NCBI GenBank assembly: GCA_016789955.1
Contig: JAEUPB010000074.1
Coordinates: forward strand, 1-64,000
Source of the DNA: Rubrivivax sp.
GTDB taxonomy: Bacteria; Pseudomonadota; Gammaproteobacteria; Burkholderiales; Burkholderiaceae_C
DNA: 64,000 nucleotides
Reading direction: 5' to 3'
The notes under the pieces are model-generated. The model was not told the DNA's origin. It made no database searches and saw only the letters and a program-made list of their open reading frames with translations. Each line of letters begins with the position of its first letter. Position 1 is the stretch's first letter. Both the position numbers and the translations under genes were made by a program. Shown here one piece after another: positions 1 through 7,639 of this stretch.

Positions 1-106
1 TTTCCCGGGGCGCGGCGGACCTCCCTACCTCCCTCCTCCCTGATTCCCGCCGCAGCCGCGAGGCAGCCCCTTTCCACCAACGGCAACTGCACCAGGAGCA
101 CACGCA

Positions 107-778
107 ATGCCCATGTTCCAGATCCCCGAATTCGTCGAGGCCCGCCTCGCCACGCTGACGCCGCGCAACGAGCGGCACGGCGACGACGACAAGCCGGCGG
201 TGTCGATCGGCGTCGAGATCGAGACCGCGAACACCATCCTCGACGGCATCGACCCGACGCTGCGGCCGACGCTGTGGAAAGCCGACGACGATCAGCCGAT
301 GCTGCCCGGCGTCGACGCGGCGCTGACGGTCCTGCGGTGCAACAGCATCGACCGCGTCGCGCTGCCGACGAAGCACGATGGCTGGACCCTGGCCGTCGAC
401 GACGGGATCGACGACACCAAGCCCTCGCTGTTCGGCGGCTGCAAGGTCGACAAGTTCAGCGCCGAGCCGAAGCAAGGCGGGCGCGTGCTGCTGCGGTTGC
501 GCATCGGCACCAGCGACCTCGACGGGGATCGCGCCGGCATGCTGAGCATGCACTTGGGGCAGTCGATCTGGATCAAGCTGACGGCGCCGGAGAAGGGCGC
601 GGACGCTGGCGAGCAGAAGCCGGCCGAGCCGGACGCGACGGACCTGTTCGCAGGGCGGGCGCCGGATCAGCAGCCGGACGGCGATGCGGTCGGCGACGAC
701 TCGGAAGGCGGCAGCCCGAAGCCGCCGAAGAAGCCCGGCCGCGGCACCCGGGCGCAGGCTCCGGCGACGGTGCAGTGA
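107..778 (+). CDS. Phage-type hypothetical protein
   Basis: A 223-residue acidic protein that I cannot assign to a family with confidence. The first 160 residues look like a compact beta-rich domain; the last 60 are low complexity, rich in Pro, Gly, Asp and Lys, and probably disordered. The start is supported by AGGAG at 94-98, eight bases before the ATG. The stop overlaps the next start (TGATG, 776-780), so it is translationally coupled to the small gene behind it. It opens a run of small same-strand genes that ends in an integrase, which is the reason for calling it prophage DNA; a role in phage DNA metabolism would be a guess. Confidence 0.6.
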   Translation: MPMFQIPEFVEARLATLTPRNERHGDDDKPAVSIGVEIETANTILDGIDPTLRPTLWKADDDQPMLPGVDAALTVLRCNSIDRVALPTKHDGWTLAVDDGIDDTKPSLFGGCKVDKFSAEPKQGGRVLLRLRIGTSDLDGDRAGMLSMHLGQSIWIKLTAPEKGADAGEQKPAEPDATDLFAGRAPDQQPDGDAVGDDSEGGSPKPPKKPGRGTRAQAPATVQ

Positions 779-939
779 TGAGCTTCAAGGAAGTCGTGGC
801 GATGCAGCGCATGCGTGCGCTGTCGCATCCGTGCGAACTGCCCGAGCAGTGCGCGAACCCTGGCTTCATGTTCACCGTGCGCCCCGCTCAGGGCGTGCAG
901 TGCGGTGTGAACCTCACGATCAACGTGGGCGAAGAGTGA
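778..939 (+). CDS. Small phage-type hypothetical protein (53 aa)
   Basis: A 53-residue protein whose ATG overlaps the stop of the preceding gene by one base, which argues for real, coupled translation. It has three cysteines (residues 19, 25 and 42) but no clear metal-binding pattern. I recognise no family. Small cysteine-containing proteins of this kind are common in the early or accessory regions of prophages; nothing more specific can be supported. Confidence 0.5.
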   Translation: MSFKEVVAMQRMRALSHPCELPEQCANPGFMFTVRPAQGVQCGVNLTINVGEE

Positions 940-951
940 ACCACCTTCTTC

Positions 952-1179
952 ATGGGGCGTGCCCTCTGGATGGTGAGCGTCAGCGTCAACGGCTGGCCGC
1001 GCTCGACGTGGACGCCGGACGTGGTACGGCTGGCCGATCGCGTCATCTCGCGCGTGCTGGAGGGCTGCGGGCATGGGCCTGATCGCGTGGAGGACGGCCG
1101 CATCACTCGCATCGCCCGGCGCGAGTGCACCGACGACGAGCGGCGGCGCGTCACTGAGAAGTACCTGCGAGTGAGGTGA
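952..1179 (+). CDS. Small phage-type hypothetical protein (75 aa)
   Basis: A basic 75-residue protein, mostly predicted helix in its second half (arginine- and glutamate-rich). It lies 12 bases after the previous gene and its stop overlaps the start of the next one. The first ATG (952) lacks a clear ribosome site; an internal ATG at 970 or GTG at 973 is equally possible and would remove a hydrophobic N-terminus. No family recognised. It is kept because it fills the only gap in a compact operon. Confidence 0.45.
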   Translation: MGRALWMVSVSVNGWPRSTWTPDVVRLADRVISRVLEGCGHGPDRVEDGRITRIARRECTDDERRRVTEKYLRVR

Positions 1180-1487
1180 CGATGTCCTACCTCGTCCGCA
1201 TCCAGCGCCAGCGCGCCGGCAGCACCACGCGAGGGTGGCAGGTGCGGGCGTATTGGGCGGCGCCGCGGTACGTGTCGCGGTTCTTCAACGCGGCCGACCA
1301 CGGGGGCATGGCCGGCGCGCGGGCCGCAGCCGAGGCGGCAGGCGCTGCGGCGCCGGAGCCAAACAGACAATCAGCCATGAAGACCGCGCTCTACCGTCAC
1401 TGGGCCGCCAAGCTGGCAGAGGGCGCCGTCACCATCGACCAGATGCGCGAAGCGCTCAACAAGATCGGCACGAAGGTCTCGCACTGA
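1176..1487 (+). CDS. Phage-type hypothetical protein (103 aa)
   Basis: A basic N-terminal half with aromatic residues, resembling the DNA-contacting arm-type folds of small phage proteins, is followed by an alanine-rich linker and a helical tail. The start is GTG at 1176, which overlaps the previous stop; ATG at 1182 is the alternative. Its stop overlaps the next ATG (TGATG at 1485-1489). No family assigned. Coupled overlaps on both sides support it as a genuine gene of the prophage operon. Confidence 0.5.
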   Translation: MTMSYLVRIQRQRAGSTTRGWQVRAYWAAPRYVSRFFNAADHGGMAGARAAAEAAGAAAPEPNRQSAMKTALYRHWAAKLAEGAVTIDQMREALNKIGTKVSH

Positions 1488-1681
1488 TGCTGACCCTCAC
1501 CGCCGAAGAGTTGCGCGAGCTGACCAAGCGCAAGCACGCCGACGCGCAGCGCGCGGTGCTCGACGCGCTCGGCATCCACTACCGCACGCTCCCAAGCGGC
1601 AAGCCAGTCGTGCTGCGCTCAACGGTTGAGGCGGCCCTCGGCGGCACAATGCGCACCCCCGAGCCGCAGCTGCGCCTGTGA
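1487..1681 (+). CDS. DUF4224-like phage protein
   Basis: A 64-residue protein that begins with the LT-x-E-E-L-x-x-LT-x-R/K-K pattern typical of DUF4224 proteins, small helix-turn-helix-like proteins encoded just upstream of phage integrases in proteobacteria. Its ATG overlaps the previous stop, and its stop overlaps the GTG start of the integrase (GTGA, 1678-1681). By position it could be an excisionase or integrase accessory factor, but that is an inference from context only. Confidence 0.6.
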   Translation: MLTLTAEELRELTKRKHADAQRAVLDALGIHYRTLPSGKPVVLRSTVEAALGGTMRTPEPQLRL

Positions 1682-2679
1682 ACCGCCCCCGGAAGAAGGA
1701 CCGCCACCTACCGCCCTGCGTCTACCACCGGCACGGGGCGTACTGGTACGTCAAGGGCGGGAAGTGGGAGAGCTTGGGCTCCGAGCTCGGCGAGGCACTG
1801 GCGGCCTACGCGCGCAAGCTGTCGACGCCAACCGGCACGATGCCGGCGCTGATCGAGCGCGCGTTCGACGTGCACTGCCGCACTGTGGCGGCCAGCACCC
1901 GGGAGCAGTACCGCGTGGCGGCCGACAAGCTGAAGAAGGCGTTCGCCGAGTTCAACCCGGACCAGGTGAAGCCGAAGCACGTCGCGGCGTTGAAGGTCGC
2001 CACCGCGGCGCACCCGAACATGAGCAACCGCGTGATGTCGTTCCTGCGCGTGGTGTTCGGCTACGCGCTGGAGTGGCAACTCGTCGAGTCGAACCCGTGC
2101 ATCGGCATCAGGCGTCACGAAGAGAAGAAGCGCAGCCGCTACCTGACCGACGACGAGTTCTCGGCCATCCTCGAGCATGCGCCGGCGCGGCTGCAGGTCA
2201 TCATGCGTCTGTGCTACCTCACGGGCCAGCGCATCGGCGACGTGCTGGCGATCCACCGGAAGGACATCGGCCCGGAAGGCATCACATTCCGCCCGAAGAA
2301 GGTGGCCGGCAGCACTGGCGTGGGTATGGTGCTGGCGTGGACGCCGGAGCTTCGCGCAGCGGTGGAGCAATGCTCGACGCTGAACGCCAACATCCGCAGC
2401 ATGACGCTCCTGCACGGCCGCGGCGGCAAGCCCGTCGACTACCGCACTGTCGCGCTGCAGTTCACGAAGGCAGCCGAGGCCGCGAAGGTGGAGGACGTGA
2501 CGCTCCACGACCTGCGCGCGAAGGCGTTGACCGACGCGAGCCGGCAGGGCCTGGACCCGCAGGCCATCGGCGGCCACACCACCGCGCAGATGACCGCGCG
2601 GTACATCCGGCTGCACGAGACGCCGGTAATTCAGGGGCCGAGTTTTGGACGGTCCAATAGACAGGCCGGAAATTCGTGA
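1678..2679 (+). CDS. int: Phage tyrosine integrase
   Basis: A 333-residue site-specific recombinase. The N-terminal part holds a SAM-like core-binding domain (about residues 55-150), and the C-terminal part the catalytic domain with the family signature: Arg in TGQRIGD, His-x-x-Arg in HDLR, His in GGHTT and the nucleophilic Tyr in TARYIR. This module cuts and rejoins DNA at attachment sites to insert or excise the prophage. The start is GTG overlapping the DUF4224-like gene. After the active-site Tyr there are about 20 further residues, whose codons run to the TGA at 2677-2679, overlapping a possible GTG start of mutS; these last codons could be host DNA at the integration junction. Confidence 0.9.
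   Translation: MNRPRKKDRHLPPCVYHRHGAYWYVKGGKWESLGSELGEALAAYARKLSTPTGTMPALIERAFDVHCRTVAASTREQYRVAADKLKKAFAEFNPDQVKPKHVAALKVATAAHPNMSNRVMSFLRVVFGYALEWQLVESNPCIGIRRHEEKKRSRYLTDDEFSAILEHAPARLQVIMRLCYLTGQRIGDVLAIHRKDIGPEGITFRPKKVAGSTGVGMVLAWTPELRAAVEQCSTLNANIRSMTLLHGRGGKPVDYRTVALQFTKAAEAAKVEDVTLHDLRAKALTDASRQGLDPQAIGGHTTAQMTARYIRLHETPVIQGPSFGRSNRQAGNS
2645..2657. repeat. 13-bp palindrome at the prophage/mutS junction
   Basis: TTGGAC-G-GTCCAA is a perfect palindrome with one central base, inside the last codons of the integrase and 18 bases before the first possible mutS start. A second inverted repeat (AATTCG, 4-base loop, CGAATT, 2671-2686) covers the GTG start candidate itself. Either may be part of the phage attachment core or a regulatory hairpin for mutS; the window contains only one end of the prophage, so the att core cannot be identified. 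Confidence 0.4.
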
Positions 2680-5249
2680 GCGAATTCAAGGCCATGGAAC
2701 ATACCCCGATGATGCAGCAGTACCTGCGCATCAAGGCCGAGCATCCGGACACGCTGGTCTTCTACCGGATGGGCGACTTCTACGAGCTGTTCTACGACGA
2801 CGCCCGCCGCGCGCACCGGCTGCTGGACATCACGCTGACCAGCCGCGGCGCCAGTGCCGGCGAGCCGGTGGTGATGGCCGGCGTGCCGGTGCACGCGCTC
2901 GAAGCCTATCTCGGCAAGCTGATCCGCTGCGGCGAATCGGTGGCCATCGCCGAGCAGGTGGGCGACGTGGCCACTGCGAAGGGGCCGGTCGAGCGCAAGG
3001 TGGTGCGCGTGGTCACGCCCGGCACCGTCACCGACCCCGCGCTGATGGCCGACCGTGCCGACACGCTGCTGCTGGCCGTGCACCGCGAGCGCGGCACCTG
3101 GGGCCTGGCGTGGCTGAGCCTGGCCGGCGGGCAGATCGGCCTCACCGAGTGCGGCGACGACGAGCTGCCGACGTGGCTGGCGCGGCTCGACGCCGCCGAG
3201 CTGCTGTTCGACGGCCACCCGCTGCCCGAGACTCTCGCCGGCAGCCGCGCCGCCCGCACGCCGCGGCCCGCGTGGCAATTCGATGCTGCGCTCGGCGAAC
3301 GCAAGCTGTGCGCACAGCTGGAGGTGGCCAGCCTGGCCGGATACGGCGCGCAGGAGCTGAAGGCCGCGCAGGCCGCCGCCGCGGCGCTGCTGGCGTACGC
3401 CGAGCACACGCAGGCGCAGTCGCTCGCGCACCTGCGCACGCTGGCGGTGGAGCGCTCCGGCGAGCTGCTCGAGCTGCCGCCGGCCACGCAGCGCAACCTC
3501 GAACTGGTGCGCACGCTGCGCGGCGAGGACGCGCCGACGCTGCTGTCGCTGCTGGACACCTGCCGCACCGGCATGGGCAGCCGGCTGCTGCGCCACTGGC
3601 TGCTGCACCCGCCGCGCGCGCGCGACGTGCCCGCCGCACGCCACGAGGCGCTGGTGGCGCTGCTCGACCGCGGCGGCGAGCCGCTGCGCGACGCGCTGCG
3701 GCACGTCAGCGACGTCGAGCGCATCGCCGCGCGCACCGCGCTGCGCCAGGTGCGCCCGCGCGAGCTGGCCGGGCTTCGTGCGACGCTCGCGGCCCTGCCC
3801 GCGCTGCGCGCCGCCGCGCCCGACGGCGCGCCGCTGCTGCAGAAGCTGCACGAGGCACTCTCGCCTGACGACGCGATCGCCGACATCCTCTCGGCGCTCG
3901 CCGACGAGCCCGGCGCGCTGGTGCGCGACGGCGGCGTGATCGGCACCGGCGTGGACGCCGAGCTGGACGAGCTGCGCGGCATCGCGTTGAACTGCGACGC
4001 CTACCTGCTCGACCTCGAGGCCCGCGAGCGCGCACGGAGCGGCATCGCCAACCTGCGCGTGCAGTTCAACAAGGTGCACGGCTTCTACATCGAGGTGACG
4101 GCGTCGAACGTCGCCCGCGTGCCGGCCGACTACCAGCGTCGGCAGACGATGAAGAACGCCGAGCGCTACATCACGCCGGAACTCAAGGCCTTCGAGGACA
4201 AGGCGCTGTCGGCGCAGGAACGCTCGCTGGCACGCGAGAAGTGGCTGTACGAGCAGATGCTCGACGCACTGCAGCCGCACCTGCCGGCGCTGGGCGCGCT
4301 GGCCCGCGCGCTGGCCTCGCTGGATGCGCTGGCGGCGCTGGCCGAGCGCGCCGCCGCGCTGAACTGGTGCCGGCCCGATTTCGTGCCGTACCCCTGCATC
4401 GACATCGAGGCCGGCCGCCACCCGGTGGTGGAAGCGCGGCTGGCCGAGACCGGCGGCGGGCCGTTCATCGCCAACCACTGCCGGCTCGACGCGAGGACGC
4501 GTATGCTCGTGATCACCGGCCCGAACATGGGCGGCAAGAGCACCTTCATGCGCCAGGTGGCGCTGGCCGTGCTGCTGGCGGCGATGGGCTCGTTCGTGCC
4601 CGCCACGGCGTGCCGGCTCGGGCCCGTCGACGCGATCCACACGCGCATCGGCGCGGCCGACGACCTGGCCAACGCGCAGTCGACCTTCATGCTCGAGATG
4701 ACCGAGGCTGCCGCCATCGTGCACGGCGCCACCGAGCACAGCCTGGTGCTGATGGACGAGATCGGCCGCGGCACCAGCACCTACGACGGCCTGGCGCTGG
4801 CCGCCGCCATCGCCACGCAGCTGCACGACCGCAACCGCTCGTTCACGCTGTTCGCCACGCACTACTTCGAGCTCACCGAGTTCCCGGCGCGGCATGCGCA
4901 CGCGATCAACCTGCACGTGAGCGCGGTGGAGAGCGGGCACGACGTGGTGTTCCTGCACCAGATCGAGCCCGGCCCGGCCAGCCGCAGCTACGGCGTGCAG
5001 GTGGCACGGCTGGCCGGCATGCCGGCGCCGGTGATCCGCCAGGCCCGCGCGGCACTGCAGGCCTTGGAGTCGCAGGCGGAGGCCACGCGCGCACAGGCCG
5101 GGCTGTTCGATGCGCCGGTGGCCGCGGGGCCGGTGGCGGAGCCGTCTCAGGTCGAACGTCAACTGGCAGCGATCGATCCCGATGCACTGTCGCCGCGCGA
5201 GGCGCTCGACGCGCTGTATCGGCTGAAGGCCTTGCAGGCGCGCGGCTGA
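2676..5249 (+). CDS. mutS: DNA mismatch repair protein MutS
   Basis: MutS recognises base mismatches and small loops and recruits MutL. The N-terminal mismatch-reading Phe-x-Glu motif is present (F35-Y-E37 in GDFYELF). The Walker A loop GPNMGGKST lies at about 615-623 and the Walker B aspartate/glutamate at 694-695 (VLMDEIG), followed by the conserved GRGTSTYDG loop. Length (857 aa) matches bacterial MutS. The start is uncertain: GTG at 2676 overlaps the integrase stop and sits in a small hairpin, while ATG at 2694 gives a protein beginning MEHTPMMQQ, close to the usual start. Because a prophage lies immediately upstream, the native promoter has been displaced or lies inside the integrase gene. 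Confidence 0.97.
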   Translation: MSEFKAMEHTPMMQQYLRIKAEHPDTLVFYRMGDFYELFYDDARRAHRLLDITLTSRGASAGEPVVMAGVPVHALEAYLGKLIRCGESVAIAEQVGDVATAKGPVERKVVRVVTPGTVTDPALMADRADTLLLAVHRERGTWGLAWLSLAGGQIGLTECGDDELPTWLARLDAAELLFDGHPLPETLAGSRAARTPRPAWQFDAALGERKLCAQLEVASLAGYGAQELKAAQAAAAALLAYAEHTQAQSLAHLRTLAVERSGELLELPPATQRNLELVRTLRGEDAPTLLSLLDTCRTGMGSRLLRHWLLHPPRARDVPAARHEALVALLDRGGEPLRDALRHVSDVERIAARTALRQVRPRELAGLRATLAALPALRAAAPDGAPLLQKLHEALSPDDAIADILSALADEPGALVRDGGVIGTGVDAELDELRGIALNCDAYLLDLEARERARSGIANLRVQFNKVHGFYIEVTASNVARVPADYQRRQTMKNAERYITPELKAFEDKALSAQERSLAREKWLYEQMLDALQPHLPALGALARALASLDALAALAERAAALNWCRPDFVPYPCIDIEAGRHPVVEARLAETGGGPFIANHCRLDARTRMLVITGPNMGGKSTFMRQVALAVLLAAMGSFVPATACRLGPVDAIHTRIGAADDLANAQSTFMLEMTEAAAIVHGATEHSLVLMDEIGRGTSTYDGLALAAAIATQLHDRNRSFTLFATHYFELTEFPARHAHAINLHVSAVESGHDVVFLHQIEPGPASRSYGVQVARLAGMPAPVIRQARAALQALESQAEATRAQAGLFDAPVAAGPVAEPSQVERQLAAIDPDALSPREALDALYRLKALQARG

Positions 5250-5292
5250 GCGGGTTCGCACCGTGCCGCCGCAATGGCCGGATCCGCCCTCG

Positions 5293-5298
5293 CAGAAT
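5293..5298 (+). promoter_or_regulatory. -10-like hexamer (CAGAAT)
   Basis: CAGAAT lies 32 bases before the ATG at 5331, in a sequence pattern (CGCAGAAT) that recurs just before several genes of this window. No convincing -35 is visible. It supports a start for the following gene downstream of the more distant ATG at 5274. Confidence 0.35.
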
Positions 5299-5330
5299 GG
5301 CCCTTGCGCGGCCCGCGGCGCGTCACGACG

Positions 5331-6098
5331 ATGCGCGCCATGATGACGAGACAGCTCGAGACACCGGCGGCGACCCTGGCGATGCCCGGACAGCCGTTGA
5401 CACAGGCGCTGCCCGCCACGCGGGCGGTGATGGTCTGGGGCGACGACCGCGAGGCGCCGCGCCACTGGGCCAGCGCGCTGGCGGCCGAGGGGCTGCTGGT
5501 GCAGTCCAGCGAGGCCAGCACGCCGCCCTCGGTGAGCGCCGATGCCTGGGTGCTGCACGCCACCACCGGGCTGGCCGCCAACCTCGCGCGGCTGCGCGCG
5601 CTGCGCCAGGTGGCGCCGACGCCGCCGCTGCTGGTGGCGCTGCGCGGGCTGCGCGACCTCGACCAGGTGCTGGCACTGGAGATGGGGGCCGACGACGTGG
5701 TCGATGCGAGCGTCTCGCCGCCGGTGGTGGCCGCGCGGCTGCGTGCGCTGTGGCGCCGCGCCGGCAGCGCCGCCGAGGGCGCAGAGCCACCCGAGCTGCG
5801 CTTCGGCGCGTTGCGGCTGTCGCGCCACGAGCGCGAAGCCTGGCTCGCCGACGAGAAGGTGCCGCTCACCGAGGGCGAGTTCGCGGTGCTGTGGCTGCTG
5901 GCGATGCATGCCGGCACCACGCTGCCACGGCGCGAGATCCTGCGCCGCGTGCGCGGCCTCGACGACCACCCGATGGACCGCTCGATCGACAGCCGCGTCT
6001 ACCGCATCCGCGCCAAACTCGGCGACAGCGACCGCGAGAGCCCGCGCATCCGCACGGTGCGCAACCTCGGCTACGCCTTCCTGCCTTCGGGGTGGTGA
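5331..6098 (+). CDS. OmpR-type response regulator with degenerate receiver
   Basis: The C-terminal 100 residues form a clear OmpR/PhoB winged helix (FAVLWLLA, DSRVYRIRAKLGD, RTVRNLGYAF). The N-terminal receiver domain is recognisable by its GADDVVD segment, but the usual phosphoacceptor position reads DAWVLHATT, with His in place of Asp, and the conserved Lys after the GADD helix is missing. It is therefore probably not controlled by phosphorylation from a histidine kinase. No kinase gene is nearby. ATGs at 5331, 5340 and 5343 are possible starts; an upstream ATG at 5274 would place the -10-like element inside the gene. It follows mutS by 81 bases. Confidence 0.8.
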   Translation: MRAMMTRQLETPAATLAMPGQPLTQALPATRAVMVWGDDREAPRHWASALAAEGLLVQSSEASTPPSVSADAWVLHATTGLAANLARLRALRQVAPTPPLLVALRGLRDLDQVLALEMGADDVVDASVSPPVVAARLRALWRRAGSAAEGAEPPELRFGALRLSRHEREAWLADEKVPLTEGEFAVLWLLAMHAGTTLPRREILRRVRGLDDHPMDRSIDSRVYRIRAKLGDSDRESPRIRTVRNLGYAFLPSGW

Positions 6099-6177
6099 GC
6101 CGCGGCCGGGCGGGTGCCGTTCGTCGCACGCGGGCGCGCCTCGTCACATGGCGATCGATGCGTCGCACGGGGGCCTG

Positions 6178-6183
6178 CAGAAT
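6178..6183 (+). promoter_or_regulatory. -10-like hexamer (CAGAAT)
   Basis: CAGAAT ends 21 bases before the ATG at 6205, with a GAGGAGG ribosome site in between (about 6189-6195). No recognisable -35 box. It suggests that the second regulator gene has its own promoter with a very short leader. Confidence 0.3.
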
Positions 6184-6204
6184 GACTCGAGGAGGTCGCT
6201 CGCC

Positions 6205-6924
6205 ATGTTCGTGCAGTCCCGGTTCGACCCGGCGCGATTCGACTCGCCCCGCCCCCGCCGACTCGTGGTGAACGGCCCGTCGTCGCGCGGCCGCGGAGCG
6301 GACGACCTCGGCGACGACGACGCGCCGTCGCGCCTCGTGCTGTTCGTCGGCGCGGCGCTGCGGCCGGAAGGCGCGCTGGCCACCGAGCTGGCGCGCGACG
6401 GCGTGCGCTGCCTGTGGCGGGCGAGCACCGAACAGGCCGTGCGCACCGCCCAGCTCGCCACCTTCGACGCGGTGTGCATGGACATCACGACGCTGGGCGC
6501 CGGCAGCGCCGGGATCATCCACCGCCTGCGCGAGAGCCTGGCCTGCCCGCTGCTGATCGTCGGCGGCGGGGCCGATCCGCGCGAGGAACTCGACGCGCTC
6601 GACCAGGGTGCCGACCTCTACCTCGCGCGGCCGCTGCCGGCCCGGCGGCTGGCCGCGCACCTGCTGGCGCTCCTGCGGCGCGGGCAGCCGGCGGCCGCGC
6701 GACCGCGGCCTTCCGCACCCGCGGCACCCGCTGCACCCGGACTTGCGCAGCTGCCCTTGCCGGCCGGCGCCGACAGCGGCGCCGCGCTGCTCGAGCGCCT
6801 CTTCAGCGCGGTGGGCCGAGGCCACGCGATCGCCGAGGTCGAGGGTGACCTGACGGTGCGCGCCAGCCAGGGCGCCGAGGGCGTCGAAGTCACCATCCGC
6901 GGGCTGCAGCTGCGCCTGCGCTAG
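6205..6924 (+). CDS. Receiver-domain protein without a recognised output domain
   Basis: A 239-residue protein. Residues of about 35-155 form a CheY-like receiver in which an aspartate is kept at the phosphoacceptor position (FDAVCMDITTLG), while the conserved KP pair has become ARPL. A proline/alanine-rich linker follows, then about 60 residues without a DNA-binding helix-turn-helix that I recognise. The start is chosen by the strong GAGGAGG at about 6189-6195. It is one of the few genes here that ends in TAG. It lies next to another regulator with an even more degenerate receiver; the two may be divergent paralogues or work together, which is an inference. Confidence 0.7.
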   Translation: MFVQSRFDPARFDSPRPRRLVVNGPSSRGRGADDLGDDDAPSRLVLFVGAALRPEGALATELARDGVRCLWRASTEQAVRTAQLATFDAVCMDITTLGAGSAGIIHRLRESLACPLLIVGGGADPREELDALDQGADLYLARPLPARRLAAHLLALLRRGQPAAARPRPSAPAAPAAPGLAQLPLPAGADSGAALLERLFSAVGRGHAIAEVEGDLTVRASQGAEGVEVTIRGLQLRLR

Positions 6925-6972
6925 GAGTCTGCGCAGCGCGCCCTGCCGCGGGATCCCGCATGATCCGCGGCC

Positions 6973-7605
6973 ATGCACCGCGCCTACCTGTTCGACCTCG
7001 ACGGCACGCTCGTCGACTCCGCCCCCGACATCGCCGACGCGCTGAACCACACGTTGGCCACGCTCGGCCGCCCGCCGGAGGACGAAGTCCGCGTGCGCGG
7101 CTGGATCGGCGACGGTGCCCGCGCGCTGCTGCACAAGGCGCTGCGGGACGAGGCGCTGGTGGCGGCCGGCTGGCCCACCTTCGAGGCCGCCTACTGGGAC
7201 GGCTGCGGCCGCCGCAGCCGCGTGCACGACGGCGTGCCCGAGGCGCTCGCCGGGCTGCGCGCGCGCGGCGCCCGGCTCGCCGTGCTGACGAACAAGGAGC
7301 GCCGCTTCGCCGACAAGCTGCTCGCCGAACTGGGCCTGCTGCCGGCCTTCGATGCACTGGTCGCCGGCGACACGCTGCCGGTGAAGAAGCCGCACCCGGG
7401 CGTGGTGCACCACGCGCTGGAGGTGCTGGGTGCGGTGCCGCACGAGGCGCTGCTGGTCGGCGACTCGGTCACCGACGTGCGCGCCGCGCGTGCCGCCGGC
7501 ATCGCGGTGCACCTGGTGCGCCACGGCTACCCGGGCGGCACGATCACCGGGCCCGACGCCCCCGACGCCTGGCTCGACACGTTCGTCGGCTGGCCCGGGG
7601 CCTGA
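6973..7605 (+). CDS. gph: HAD-superfamily phosphoglycolate phosphatase
   Basis: A 210-residue HAD hydrolase that dephosphorylates 2-phosphoglycolate from DNA repair or photorespiratory side reactions. Motif I is FDLDGTLVDS, with nucleophile D8 and acid/base D10; motif II is the Thr of LTNK; motif III is the Lys of VKKPHPG; and motif IV is VGDSVTD. The cap domain and total length fit Gph of betaproteobacteria. The ATG stands nine bases after a CATGAT -10-like hexamer (6959-6964), implying a leader of only a few bases. Other small-substrate HAD phosphatases cannot be excluded. Confidence 0.88.
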   Translation: MHRAYLFDLDGTLVDSAPDIADALNHTLATLGRPPEDEVRVRGWIGDGARALLHKALRDEALVAAGWPTFEAAYWDGCGRRSRVHDGVPEALAGLRARGARLAVLTNKERRFADKLLAELGLLPAFDALVAGDTLPVKKPHPGVVHHALEVLGAVPHEALLVGDSVTDVRAARAAGIAVHLVRHGYPGGTITGPDAPDAWLDTFVGWPGA

Positions 7606-7616
7606 CCCCGGGGCCA
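7591..7616. terminator. GC-rich hairpin between convergent genes
   Basis: TGGCCCGGGG pairs with CCCCGGGGCCA across the stop codon of gph, with one bulged base. There is no U-tract, but its location between convergent genes (gph and a TonB receptor) suits a bidirectional terminator. Confidence 0.45.
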
Positions 7617-7639
7617 GCGGCCCGCCGCGCCCGGCGCGA

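Noticed and set aside
5274-5330. Upstream ATG for the OmpR-type regulator
   Set aside because: It has no ribosome site and would place the -10-like hexamer inside the coding sequence; the added residues show no domain features.
2631-5969. Antisense open frame of 1112 codons opposite mutS
   Set aside because: Arg/His/Gln/Ala-rich translation typical of the opposite strand of GC-rich genes; no domain, and it covers an unmistakable mutS.
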